Made by a program: the position numbers and the translations under genes. Positions 50,159 through 58,190 of a stretch of 64,000 nucleotides of DNA are shown here, one piece after another. The notes under the pieces are model-generated. The model saw only the letters and a program-made list of their open reading frames with translations, did no database searches and was not told the DNA's origin. Every line of letters starts with the position of its first letter. Position 1 is the first letter of the stretch. This stretch comes from Glaciecola sp964418575 (GTDB taxonomy: Bacteria; Pseudomonadota; Gammaproteobacteria; Enterobacterales; Alteromonadaceae): assembly GCA_964418575.1 (NCBI GenBank), contig CAYQMI010000003.1, positions 5,654-69,653 of the forward strand, read 5' to 3'.

Positions 50159-50743
50159 TTATTTCTTTGAGCCAAATAAGCTTTTAAGCCAGCCCACAAA
50201 TACCGACCAACCAAAGGCTAAGCCATTAAGCTCGGCAGGTTGTTCAGATATTTGTTCCCGTGCTTGTTCGGCTTCTTCGCCTTCGCCCATGCTCGCGATA
50301 TTATTGGCGAAGTTTTTACCAAATTGATTGAGTATTTGGTCAGATACTTGTGTCATCATGCGTCCACCTAAGCTGGCCGCTTTGCCGGTGACGGTAACCG
50401 ATGCATCGCCTTTCAATACGCTTTTTCCATCATCGGTATCTTCTACCCACGCGCGCAAATCCATGGTGGCAGAAGAAGAACCTTTTGTGTCTTGGCCTTT
50501 GCCAATCATGTGCATTTCGCGTTTTTCTGGATCTACGCTTTGCACGACTATGTCGCCATTAAAGGCCATTGTTGCTGGGCCAATTTTTGCTTTTACTTTG
50601 CCCTTATACTTACCGTCTCCTAAATCTTCGGTAATTTCAGCACCTGGCATGCAGCTAGCAACGCCGCTAATGTCTTGCAAAAATGTCCATGCTTGAGCGC
50701 CAGAGCCAGGTAATACAAATTCTTTATTTAAATCAACTTTCAT
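50159..50743 (-). CDS. coxG: CoxG, SRPBCC-fold CO dehydrogenase accessory protein
   Basis: 194 residues. The SRPBCC domain occupies about 1-150: MKVDLNKEFVLPGSGAQAW, GVASCMPGAEITEDLGDGKY, and VKAKIGPATMAFNGDIVV, the recognisable CoxG opening. The tail (about 155-194) is linker plus a hydrophobic/basic end with FGWSVFVGWLKSLFGSKK that looks membrane-associating. CoxG is implicated in membrane attachment and quinone interaction of CO dehydrogenase. It lies 84 bp after coxL, closer to it than in the coxMSLDEFG order, where coxG comes last. Confidence 0.92.
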   Translation of the reverse strand: MKVDLNKEFVLPGSGAQAWTFLQDISGVASCMPGAEITEDLGDGKYKGKVKAKIGPATMAFNGDIVVQSVDPEKREMHMIGKGQDTKGSSSATMDLRAWVEDTDDGKSVLKGDASVTVTGKAASLGGRMMTQVSDQILNQFGKNFANNIASMGEGEEAEQAREQISEQPAELNGLAFGWSVFVGWLKSLFGSKK

Positions 50744-50827
50744 TTTATACCACTTTTAATAATGACTAGATTTTGGATGAATTAACTAGTGCGGCCACAT
50801 TAAAAAGTGGCCGCCTTGAACCGAAGT

Positions 50828-53230
50828 TTAATTATCGAGCAAACCAAGCTCTTTGACTTTTTTCCACACGCGGTATGCGTTGTGGGGCATGTCCATGTGC
50901 GTCACATCCAAATGAGCAAATGCATCCACTATTGCAGAAGTGAAAGTTGGGATGCTACCTACGTGCGGTGACTCTGCAACACCTTTCGCTCCAATCGGAT
51001 GATGTGGCGATGGCGTAACGGTATAATCAGTTTCCCATTTAGGCGTTTCTACAAAGGTAGGCAGGAAATAATCCATTAAGGTATTCCCAAGCAGGTTACC
51101 TTGCTCGTCGTAAGGTAACTCTTGTCCCATTGCGACCGCGTAACCTTCGTTTAAGCCGCCGTGTATTTGCCCGTCAATAATCATAGGGTTAATACGCGTA
51201 CCGCAGTCGTCTAATGCGTAGAATCTACGGATATGGGTAACACCGGTATCTTTATCGATATCTACCACACAAAGATACACGCCATACGGATAAGTAAAGT
51301 TAGGTGGATCGTAATAATCAACCGCCTCAAGACCAGGCTCCATGCCATCGGGCACATTGTTATAAGCTGCCCATGCAATATCTTTCATGGTTTTTTCTTG
51401 CCCCGGTACACCTTTCACTTTAAACCGGTCGACTTCCCATTCAAGGTCGTCTTCGCTGACTTCAAGCAAATGAGCTGCAATCTTTTTCGCTTTTGCTTTG
51501 ATTTTTCTTGCTGCTACTGCGGTTGCGGCGCCGCCAACAGGAGTAGAGCGAGAGCCGTAAGTACCTAAGCCATAAGGTGCGGTGTCGGTATCGCCTTCTT
51601 CAATGGATATTTCATCTGAATTTATGCCTAATTCAGAAGCAATAATCTGCGCGTAGGTGGTTTGGTGACCTTGTCCTTGGGTGATGGTACCCATTCGAGC
51701 AATGGCAGAGCCGGTTGGATGTATTCTGATTTCGGCACTGTCAAACATGCCAACACCTAAAATATCGCAAGACTTAGATGGACCCGCACCAACTATTTCC
51801 GTAAAAGTGACCAGACCTATTCCCATCAACTCGCCTTTGGCGCGTTTCTCCTGTTGTTCTTGCCGCAAGCCTTTATAGTCAACGGCGTCGAGCACTTTCT
51901 CCAGCGCGGTGTGGTAATCGCCTGAATCTAACTCAAAGCCCAAGCAGGTTTTGTAGGGAAAGTGTTCTTTTTTCACAAAGTTACGACGACGTATTTCGGC
52001 CTTGTCGATATTTAACTTTTGTGCGAGCACGTCCATGGTTCGTTCAATGACGTAAACCGCTTCGGTCACCCTGAATGAGCAGCGATACGAAACGCCTCCC
52101 GGCGCTTTATTGGTATAAACCCCATCCACATTTAAATGGGCAACCGGCACATCATAAGAGCCTGTACAAATGTGCATAAAGCCCGCTGGGAATTTAGATG
52201 GGTCTGCACATGAATCAAATGCGCCGTGGTCGGCTAACACGTTAACGCGTAATCCTTTGATGATGCCGTTGCTGTCGGCAGCAATTTCGCCACGCATATG
52301 ATAGTCACGTGCAAATGCGGTAGAAGATAAGTTTTCCATGCGATCTTCAACCCATTTCACAGGGACACCCAATACAATTGAAGCAACAATTGAGGCAACG
52401 TAGCCAGGGTAAATCCCTACTTTGTTACCAAAACCGCCGCCAATGTCGGGTGATACGATGCGAACGCTGCTCTCGGGTAAACCCGACAACATCGATACCA
52501 CTGTGCGCACTACGTGAGGCGCTTGGGAAGTTAAGTAAACCGTGAGCTTACCGTTTATTTTGTCCATCGAGGCAACGCAGCCGCAAGTCTCAAGTGGGCA
52601 AGGATGCACGCGGTGATACAGCATATCTTGCGATACGGTAACTTCGGCAGATTCAAACACGCGGTCTGTTGCTTCTTTCTCACCTGCTTGCCAGTTAAAT
52701 ATATGATTGTTGTGCTCACGAGTGCTGTGCGCGCCATCCATTTTACCTATGAGATCTTCGCGTAAAATAGGAGCGTCTTCGGCCATGGATTTATGTGGGT
52801 CGACAATTACTGGTAGTTCTTCATATTCGACTTCAACTAAGTCGATAGCATCAGCAGCAATATAACGGTCATCGGCAACTACTAACGCCACTTCTTGATA
52901 CTGAAAATGCACTTTCTCGTCGGCTAAAACGGCTTGCACATCGCCTGCTAATGTAGGCATCCAATGAAGATTAAGCGGTTTTAAGTCTTCCGCAGTGATT
53001 ACTGCGTGAACACCTGGCAAGGCTAGTGCTCTTTCTTTATTAATGCTCTTTATTCGAGCATGAGCGTAGGGACTTCTGACCATATCGGCAAATAACATCC
53101 CCGGAAGTTTAATGTCGTCGGTGTAGTTACCTTTACCTTGAATAAAGCGTGAGTCTTCTTTGCGTTTACGAGAACAGCCAATGCCGTTGAGCGAATCTTC
53201 GCGTTCTTTTTTATCTGCTACTGTATCCAT
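50828..53230 (-). CDS. coxL: Carbon monoxide dehydrogenase large subunit, form I
   Basis: 800 residues, the catalytic Mo/Cu subunit of aerobic CO dehydrogenase. The text HPCPLETCGCVASMDKI, SPDIGGGFGNKVGIYPGYVA, and CADPSKFPAGFMHICTGSYD closely follows known form I CoxL. The active-site loop is S381-Y-R-C384-S-F-R, the AYxCSFR signature of form I with alanine changed to serine; C384 would bind copper. The Mo-site glutamate is in GAKGVAESPHVG near the C-terminus. Form II (AYRGAGR) enzymes lack the copper cysteine. It oxidises CO to CO2, passing electrons to CoxS and CoxM. Confidence 0.96.
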   Translation of the reverse strand: MDTVADKKEREDSLNGIGCSRKRKEDSRFIQGKGNYTDDIKLPGMLFADMVRSPYAHARIKSINKERALALPGVHAVITAEDLKPLNLHWMPTLAGDVQAVLADEKVHFQYQEVALVVADDRYIAADAIDLVEVEYEELPVIVDPHKSMAEDAPILREDLIGKMDGAHSTREHNNHIFNWQAGEKEATDRVFESAEVTVSQDMLYHRVHPCPLETCGCVASMDKINGKLTVYLTSQAPHVVRTVVSMLSGLPESSVRIVSPDIGGGFGNKVGIYPGYVASIVASIVLGVPVKWVEDRMENLSSTAFARDYHMRGEIAADSNGIIKGLRVNVLADHGAFDSCADPSKFPAGFMHICTGSYDVPVAHLNVDGVYTNKAPGGVSYRCSFRVTEAVYVIERTMDVLAQKLNIDKAEIRRRNFVKKEHFPYKTCLGFELDSGDYHTALEKVLDAVDYKGLRQEQQEKRAKGELMGIGLVTFTEIVGAGPSKSCDILGVGMFDSAEIRIHPTGSAIARMGTITQGQGHQTTYAQIIASELGINSDEISIEEGDTDTAPYGLGTYGSRSTPVGGAATAVAARKIKAKAKKIAAHLLEVSEDDLEWEVDRFKVKGVPGQEKTMKDIAWAAYNNVPDGMEPGLEAVDYYDPPNFTYPYGVYLCVVDIDKDTGVTHIRRFYALDDCGTRINPMIIDGQIHGGLNEGYAVAMGQELPYDEQGNLLGNTLMDYFLPTFVETPKWETDYTVTPSPHHPIGAKGVAESPHVGSIPTFTSAIVDAFAHLDVTHMDMPHNAYRVWKKVKELGLLDN

Positions 53231-53241
53231 TACTCGCTACC

Positions 53242-53718
53242 TCACGCTTGTTGTAAGTTTTTAGCGGCAGTTTGCACCGCCTTGATAATATTCTGGTAGC
53301 CGGTGCAACGACACAAATTGCCCGACATACCCCAGCGAATTTCTTCTTCTGTAGGGTCTGGATTCTCCTGCAGCAAGTTGTGCGCACGCATCAACATACC
53401 CGGCGTGCAAAATCCGCACTGCAAACCATGCTCTTCAACAAAGGCTTGCTGCACTACATGTAAACCGTCGGCGGTGGCCATGCCTTCTACGCTGTCTACT
53501 CTTGAGCCTGCTGCTTGCACTGTTAACATAGTGCAAGATTTTACTGACTTACCGTCTACATCCACTGTACACGCTCCGCAATGCGAGCTTTCGCAGCCAA
53601 TGTGCGCGCCAGTGTGCATTAAGTTTTCTCTTAAGGTGTGTATTAGGAGCTCGCGTGGCTCAACAAGTACATCAACTGCTTTTCCGTTTAAATTAAATGA
53701 AACTGCTTGCTTAGCCAT
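53242..53718 (-). CDS. coxS: Carbon monoxide dehydrogenase small (2Fe-2S) subunit
   Basis: 158 residues. The N-terminal plant-type [2Fe-2S] site is GCESSHCGACTVDVDGKSVK with the fourth cysteine in SCTML; the C-terminal helical [2Fe-2S] domain has CGFCTPGMLM and NLCRCTGYQNI. This is the standard two-cluster small subunit of molybdenum hydroxylases. It transfers electrons from the Mo/Cu site in CoxL to FAD in CoxM. It starts 2 bp after the coxM stop and ends 11 bp before coxL. Confidence 0.96.
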   Translation of the reverse strand: MAKQAVSFNLNGKAVDVLVEPRELLIHTLRENLMHTGAHIGCESSHCGACTVDVDGKSVKSCTMLTVQAAGSRVDSVEGMATADGLHVVQQAFVEEHGLQCGFCTPGMLMRAHNLLQENPDPTEEEIRWGMSGNLCRCTGYQNIIKAVQTAAKNLQQA

Positions 53719-53720
53719 GA

Positions 53721-54584
53721 TTACCCCTTAGCGTGTTCAATAGCTTGAATGATTGAGCGACGAGCCATAATGGACGCCATATAAGATTTGTATTCTTCGT
53801 CTCCGCGCAAATCGACAGCGGGGTCGCAGGCTTCAACCACGGCTTTCTCGGCCGCTTTTAAAAGCGCCTCATCCAGTCTATTGCCTCTTAATATGTTTTC
53901 AGCCTCTTCGGCACGAATTGCCATTGGCGCGACATTGGTAAGACCTATGCGGATATCACGAATCACTTCACCATCCATTTCGACCACTACAGGAGAGCCT
54001 GCCACTGCGTAGTCACCAGTTTTGCGCTTGAGTTTATTGTAACCATGGCCTACGCCGGGCTTTAAAACCGGTACTTTGATAGCGACTAAAATGTCGTGCT
54101 CTTCTAATGAAGTCCAATATGTGCCCAAGAAAAATCCATTGGCAGGAATTGTGCGCTCGCCGTCTGGCCCATGAATAACAAGTTGTGCGTCTAGTGCTAG
54201 CATTACCGCTGGATGGTCGTTACCCGGGTCGCCATGAGCAACATCTCCGCCTATCGTGCCTCTGTTTCTTACCTGAGGGTCAGCAACAAGCTTTGCAGCC
54301 TGCACGAGCAATGGGCAATGTTTTTGTAAAACCTCAGAGTCGATTAACTCGTTTTCAGTTACCATGGCACCAATGGTTATGGTATCGCCATCAACAGAGA
54401 TGCCTCTTAATTCCTCTATGCCATTTATATCTACAAGAAACGGAGACTCTGCAAAACGCAGCTTCATCATTGGCAGCAAACTATGCCCGCCGGCAAGTAG
54501 CTTAGCGTCCTCATTTTCTTGAAGTCTGGCAACAGCATCACTTACGCTTGTCGCTTTGTGGTAGTCAAAACTCGATGGGATCAT
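53721..54584 (-). CDS. coxM: Carbon monoxide dehydrogenase medium (FAD) subunit
   Basis: 287 residues from ATG 54584, preceded by gtgaggcctac; a longer GTG start adds twelve residues with no homology to the family and is rejected. Starts MIPSSFDYHKATSVSDAV. FAD-binding loops AGGHSLLPMMKLR and NRGTIGGDVAHGDPGNDHP are conserved with CoxM. The C-terminal CO_deh_flav_C domain follows. It is the first gene of the cox operon, and its upstream 290 bp holds two 12-bp direct repeats 20 bp apart. It accepts electrons from CoxS and passes them to the quinone pool. Confidence 0.96.
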   Translation of the reverse strand: MIPSSFDYHKATSVSDAVARLQENEDAKLLAGGHSLLPMMKLRFAESPFLVDINGIEELRGISVDGDTITIGAMVTENELIDSEVLQKHCPLLVQAAKLVADPQVRNRGTIGGDVAHGDPGNDHPAVMLALDAQLVIHGPDGERTIPANGFFLGTYWTSLEEHDILVAIKVPVLKPGVGHGYNKLKRKTGDYAVAGSPVVVEMDGEVIRDIRIGLTNVAPMAIRAEEAENILRGNRLDEALLKAAEKAVVEACDPAVDLRGDEEYKSYMASIMARRSIIQAIEHAKG

Positions 54585-54723
54585 GTAGGCCTCACATTTA
54601 TTGGTTGTTATTGAGCTCACGCATTTATCAAAAGCTAAGTGGTTGAAACTCGTTAAAATCGCGTCTTGTTATGCGAAGCTGGTCAAAAAACCGAGGGCTA
54701 CAGTGCATGTGTAAGATGCAATT

Positions 54724-54755
54724 TGTTAATAAATAAGAAAAGATGTTAATAAATA
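54724..54755. repeat. Two 12-bp direct repeats, 20-bp period, upstream of coxM
   Basis: TGTTAATAAATA occurs at 54724-54735 and again, identically, at 54744-54755. Start-to-start spacing is 20 bp, about two helical turns, so a protein could bind both copies on one DNA face. They lie 140-171 bp upstream of the coxM ATG. The region 54585-54874 has no gene that I can support; it is AT-rich and probably holds the cox promoter. Confidence 0.5.
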
Positions 54756-54874
54756 TAGGCAATAAAGTTGAAAAAAGAACAAAAAAACAACAAATTTTTT
54801 TTTGAATGTCTCTTTGAACTTAGCTTAATGTGTTATTTGGAGAGGGATGGCGTGATAAATAAATATAAAGAAAG

Positions 54875-55333
54875 TTATTGCCAGCGTTGTGCGTCTTTTT
54901 TATCGGAATCTTTGGCAGCGACCCAAATACTTTTTTCCGTAAGCATTTCTTTTTTCCATAGCGGAACTTCTGATTTTAAATAGTCCATAATAAACTCACA
55001 GGCTTCAAAAGCTGCTCGTCGATGTTTTGAGCTAACACCAACAAACACGATTTGTTCATGGGCTAATATTTTGCCGACTCGATGGATAATTCTTATTTCG
55101 CCTATCGCCCACTTTTGTCGAGCTAGCTCGCAAATCTTAGAAAGAGATTTTTGCGTCATTTCAGGATAATGCTCTAACTCTATACCAATGACTTTGTCGT
55201 CTGAGTTAAAGTCTCTTACTATACCGGTAAAGGTGACAATAGCGCCGTCGCTATCCGCTTTTTTTCGCAGATCTTCGTACTCTGTGCCTTGTGAAAAGTC
55301 TTCAGTTTGAATTGAGATCATAAATTTGCTCAT
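54875..55333 (-). CDS. moaE: Molybdopterin synthase large subunit
   Basis: 152 residues. Landmarks are DGAIVTFTGIVRDFN, IELEHYPEMTQKSL, RIIHRVGKILAHEQIVFVGV, the catalytic lysine region in DYLKSEVPLWKKE and the end IWVAAKDSD. It combines with MoaD to insert two sulfurs in cPMP and make molybdopterin. Usually it follows moaD in an operon; here it stands alone, facing away from moaABCD across the riboswitch spacer and next to the cox promoter region. Confidence 0.95.
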   Translation of the reverse strand: MSKFMISIQTEDFSQGTEYEDLRKKADSDGAIVTFTGIVRDFNSDDKVIGIELEHYPEMTQKSLSKICELARQKWAIGEIRIIHRVGKILAHEQIVFVGVSSKHRRAAFEACEFIMDYLKSEVPLWKKEMLTEKSIWVAAKDSDKKDAQRWQ

Positions 55334-55662
55334 ACGTAATTATAATTAAGTTACTTGCGCGGTGTGCTAACAGAATTAAGCGCTATGCAGAAATTTAGGG
55401 AACAACCATAAACACAAAATATAACGAAGTAAATATGTGCCTGAAAGTAGTGCTGTACGAACAACTACGCTACTTTAAAGTGCTATTTTATTTAAATGCG
55501 AACACTCGAAAAACAATTAGAAGTTTGAATATTTGCAATGCACAAAATAACGTGCGACCTTAACTCTAAGTGCATTGATTAAGTGCCAACTCGTAAAAAT
55601 ATTGTTAAATTTTTGATCAAAAGTATAGGAGTGAAGCTATAGTTTAATAGCGAAACCAATAA

Positions 55663-55800
55663 TTAAGACTCGAAGCCATTAAGTCTAAGGTTAAACGTAG
55701 CCATCGTTAACTATGATTTTTTGGCCGCGGCCTTGAGTCGCCGGGGTAAACGAGAAATGGTTTGCCCTCCCGCAGAGCGTATGCTCACAACTTTTTGAAT
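55663..55800 (+). ncRNA. Molybdenum cofactor (Moco) riboswitch in the moaABCD leader
   Basis: The 485-bp stretch between moaE and moaA carries a structured leader. GACTCGAAGCC (55667-55677) can pair with GGCCTTGAGTC (55729-55739), enclosing a small hairpin (GTTAAACG...CGTTAAC). Then comes GGGTAAAC (55744-55751), loop GAGAAATG, GTTTGCCC (55760-55767) and TCCCG. The hairpin with a GA.GAAAUG loop followed by UCCCG is what I recall from the E. coli moaA Moco RNA motif, and the ggccgcgg before it also matches. The gene order fits: moaA begins about 20 bp later. In E. coli this RNA reduces moa expression when cofactor is abundant. The left half of the spacer (55334-55660) shows nothing further. Confidence 0.8.
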
Positions 55801-55818
55801 TTGGAAAGGGTCGTATAG

Positions 55819-56790
55819 ATGTTACAAGATAATTTTGGCAGACAATTTCATTACTTGCGATTGTCCATCACTGAGATGTGTAATTTTAGGTGCAACTACT
55901 GCCTCCCTAACGGCAATGAGTGCGACACCTCTAAAGACAACATGAATTTAGACGAAATTACGACTTTAGTTCGTGCATTCGCTCGATTAGGCACCAGCAA
56001 AATACGTATCACAGGCGGCGAACCAAGCCTTCGTAAAGACCTAGTCGATATCATTCAAATTTGTAAAAGTACCCCAGGTATCGAAAAAGTCGCGATGACT
56101 ACTAATGCTTTCCGCCTTAAAAAAGACGTTCAAAAATATAAAGACGCAGGACTTGATGCCCTCAATGTTAGCGCCGACAGTTTGGATCCTAGATTGTTCG
56201 CAGCAATAACGGGAAAAGATAAATTACTCGATATTCTTGCGGGTGTAGACGCTGCGGTAGAGGCAGGGATAAAGCACATTAAATTTAACTCCGTGATATT
56301 AAAACAGCACAATTTCGGTGGCTTTCAACAGTTTTTAGATTATTTAAAGACCCATCCTGTTACCTGGCGGTTTATTGAGCTAATGCAGACGGGTGATAAC
56401 GCACAGTTTTTTGCTCAAAACCATGTTCAAGGCGAGACTATAAAACAAGATTTGCTGGCTAAGGGCTGGCAGCGCGTTGTTAGAGAGAAACACGCCGGTC
56501 CGGCTCAAGAATTTAGTCACCCCGATTATTTAGGTAACTTGGGCTTGATCATGCCCTACAGTAAAGATTTCTGTAGCACGTGCAATCGTTTGCGGGTATC
56601 AAGCTCAGGCAAATTGCATTTGTGTTTGTTTTCAGAAACTGGTTTAAATATAAGAGACAGTTTGACCGCATGTGACGTAGATGCGACATGCGAGGCATTA
56701 AAATCGCATTTGGCGCTAAAGACGGCTAGCCACGAACTTCAAAAAGGTTTTACTGGCGCAACGAAGCAACTGGCTATGCTGGGCGGCTAG
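55819..56790 (+). CDS. moaA: GTP 3',8-cyclase, radical SAM
   Basis: 323 residues. The radical-SAM cluster motif is CNFRCNYCLPNG; RITGGEPSLRKD is the SAM-binding GGEP stretch. The C-terminal substrate-cluster motif is CSTCNRLRVSSSGKLHLCLF, and the protein ends QLAMLGG, the double glycine tail needed for MoaA activity. It performs the first step of molybdopterin synthesis from GTP, with MoaC. The ribosome binding site ggaaaggg precedes ATG 55819, just after the Moco riboswitch. Confidence 0.97.
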   Translation: MLQDNFGRQFHYLRLSITEMCNFRCNYCLPNGNECDTSKDNMNLDEITTLVRAFARLGTSKIRITGGEPSLRKDLVDIIQICKSTPGIEKVAMTTNAFRLKKDVQKYKDAGLDALNVSADSLDPRLFAAITGKDKLLDILAGVDAAVEAGIKHIKFNSVILKQHNFGGFQQFLDYLKTHPVTWRFIELMQTGDNAQFFAQNHVQGETIKQDLLAKGWQRVVREKHAGPAQEFSHPDYLGNLGLIMPYSKDFCSTCNRLRVSSSGKLHLCLFSETGLNIRDSLTACDVDATCEALKSHLALKTASHELQKGFTGATKQLAMLGG

Positions 56791-56879
56791 CAGGCAGTTA
56801 AACATGCACTAAATAAACGACACCACAAAAAATACATTCCCAATTAACCCAAATGCACCTTTAGTGAAGGAGAAGATGC

Positions 56880-57386
56880 ATGAGTTCAGCCTCCAAGGCT
56901 TTTAAAGCGCTTAATATTGCGGTACTGACTATTTCTGATACCCGCACAATAGATACCGATACATCGGGCGACTATTTATTTAATCAAGCTAGCAACGCTG
57001 GGCACAATATTGTGGCGCGTCATATTATTATTGACGATATATATGAAATTCGAGCAGTAGCCTCCGCGCTTATTGCAGATAAAAACGTGCAGGCAATTTT
57101 AGTAACCGGGGGCACTGGTTTTACTCAAAGAGACTCAACCCCTGAAGCGCTGACCCCACTTTTTGATAAACAAATTGAAGGCTTTGGTGAGCTATTTAGA
57201 TATATATCTTACAAAGAAATTGGCACATCAACTGTGCAGTCGCGCGCTTTCGCCGGCATGGCAAATCAAACCATTATTTTTTGTATGCCAGGGTCAACTG
57301 GCGCCTGCAAAACCGCGTGGGAAGGAATTTTAAAAGAGCAGTTAGACTCAACTCACAGACCATGTAATTTTGCTCCACATGTTTGA
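56880..57386 (+). CDS. moaB: MoaB/Mog-type molybdopterin-binding protein
   Basis: 168 residues. Landmarks are IAVLTISDTRTIDTDTSG, ILVTGGTGFTQRDSTPEAL and QTIIFCMPGSTGACKTAW. It belongs to the MoaB/MogA family, which adenylylates molybdopterin before molybdate insertion; MoaB is the shorter one and sits in moa operons. It follows moaA by 89 bp and has the ribosome binding site aaggaga. No separate mogA was seen, so this may be the adenylyltransferase for MoeA here. Confidence 0.93.
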   Translation: MSSASKAFKALNIAVLTISDTRTIDTDTSGDYLFNQASNAGHNIVARHIIIDDIYEIRAVASALIADKNVQAILVTGGTGFTQRDSTPEALTPLFDKQIEGFGELFRYISYKEIGTSTVQSRAFAGMANQTIIFCMPGSTGACKTAWEGILKEQLDSTHRPCNFAPHV

Positions 57387-57410
57387 TATCACACTCCAAA
57401 GGAATTTAGA

Positions 57411-57899
57411 TTGACTGATAATATCCTGACTCACATAGACCAAAGCGGTAACGCGAACATGGTAGACGTGAGCGAAAAGCAAGCCAGTACTCGTATAGCT
57501 ATTGCAACTGGAAGCGTCAAAATGCGAAAGCAAACACTCGCTTTGATAAAGGCAAATGACTTAAAAAAAGGCGATGTTCTGGCGACCGCTCGTATTGCAG
57601 GGATTCAAGGCGCAAAGCAGTGTCCTGCTTTAATACCGCTGTGTCACCCTTTGATGATATCGAAAGTCAGTATTGAGTTTGAGTACGACGACGTTAATTC
57701 AAAAGTCGATATAAGCTGCGAATGTAGGTTGGTAGGAAAAACAGGCGTTGAGATGGAAGCGCTAACCGGCGTATCTGTTGCTGCGCTTACCATTTTTGAT
57801 ATGTGCAAAGCTGTCGACCCTGGAATGATAATTGGCGACATTAAAGTGCAGCAAAAGACGGGTGGAAAAAGCGGCAATTGGGAGCGTGATGCACAATGA
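57411..57899 (+). CDS. moaC: Cyclic pyranopterin monophosphate synthase
   Basis: 162 residues. It starts at a TTG (57411) preceded by aaaggaatttaga; no ATG gives the right length. Landmarks are NMVDVSEKQASTRIAIATGS, IAGIQGAKQCPALIPLCHPL and MEALTGVSVAALTIFDMCKA, and the end IKVQQKTGGKSG. It converts the MoaA product to cPMP. It overlaps moaD by 4 bp (ATGA), so the two are translationally coupled. Confidence 0.96.
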   Translation: MTDNILTHIDQSGNANMVDVSEKQASTRIAIATGSVKMRKQTLALIKANDLKKGDVLATARIAGIQGAKQCPALIPLCHPLMISKVSIEFEYDDVNSKVDISCECRLVGKTGVEMEALTGVSVAALTIFDMCKAVDPGMIIGDIKVQQKTGGKSGNWERDAQ

Positions 57900-58141
57900 C
57901 AAAATTAAAACTGTTTGCTTCATTGAGAGAGGCGGTTGGCATAAGCGAAATTGATATTGATGGCATGGAAGGGCAAAGCTTGGCGAGCGTGAAACAGTCT
58001 TTGATAGACCAAGGCGAGCCATGGAGTGCGCTAGATGGACAGGAAATAATATTTGCTGTAAATCACGCAATATGTGCACCTGATACGTTAGTAAAACAAG
58101 GCGATGAGTTAGCCATGTTCCCGCCTGTCACCGGTGGGTAA
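57896..58141 (+). CDS. moaD: Molybdopterin synthase sulfur-carrier subunit
   Basis: 81 residues of ubiquitin-like fold, starting TKLKLFASLREAVGISEIDI and ending with the required double glycine FPPVTGG. The C-terminal thiocarboxylate donates sulfur to MoaE-bound cPMP. It overlaps moaC by 4 bp. No moeB activating gene is in the window. Confidence 0.95.
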   Translation: MTKLKLFASLREAVGISEIDIDGMEGQSLASVKQSLIDQGEPWSALDGQEIIFAVNHAICAPDTLVKQGDELAMFPPVTGG

Positions 58142-58147
58142 AGGCAA

Positions 58148-58180
58148 AAGAAGCTGAAGTTTGTGTAAACTCAGCTTCTT
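58148..58180. terminator. Bidirectional terminator between moaD and the convergent transporter gene
   Basis: A perfect 10-bp stem, AAGAAGCTGA / TCAGCTTCTT, with a 13-nt loop, 7 bp after the moaD stop and 10 bp before the transporter stop. T-rich on both sides (TTTGCAC; TTTTGCC on the minus strand), though no long T-run. Confidence 0.65.
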
Positions 58181-58190
58181 TGCACATTGA

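Noticed and set aside
50828..53230. Calling the large subunit a generic xanthine dehydrogenase/aldehyde oxidase.
   Set aside because: The CSFR loop with the copper cysteine and the full set of coxG, coxD and coxE genes point to form I CO dehydrogenase.
54724..54755. Direct repeats as a start of a CRISPR array.
   Set aside because: Only two 12-bp units with 8-bp spacing; no longer repeats, spacers or cas genes.
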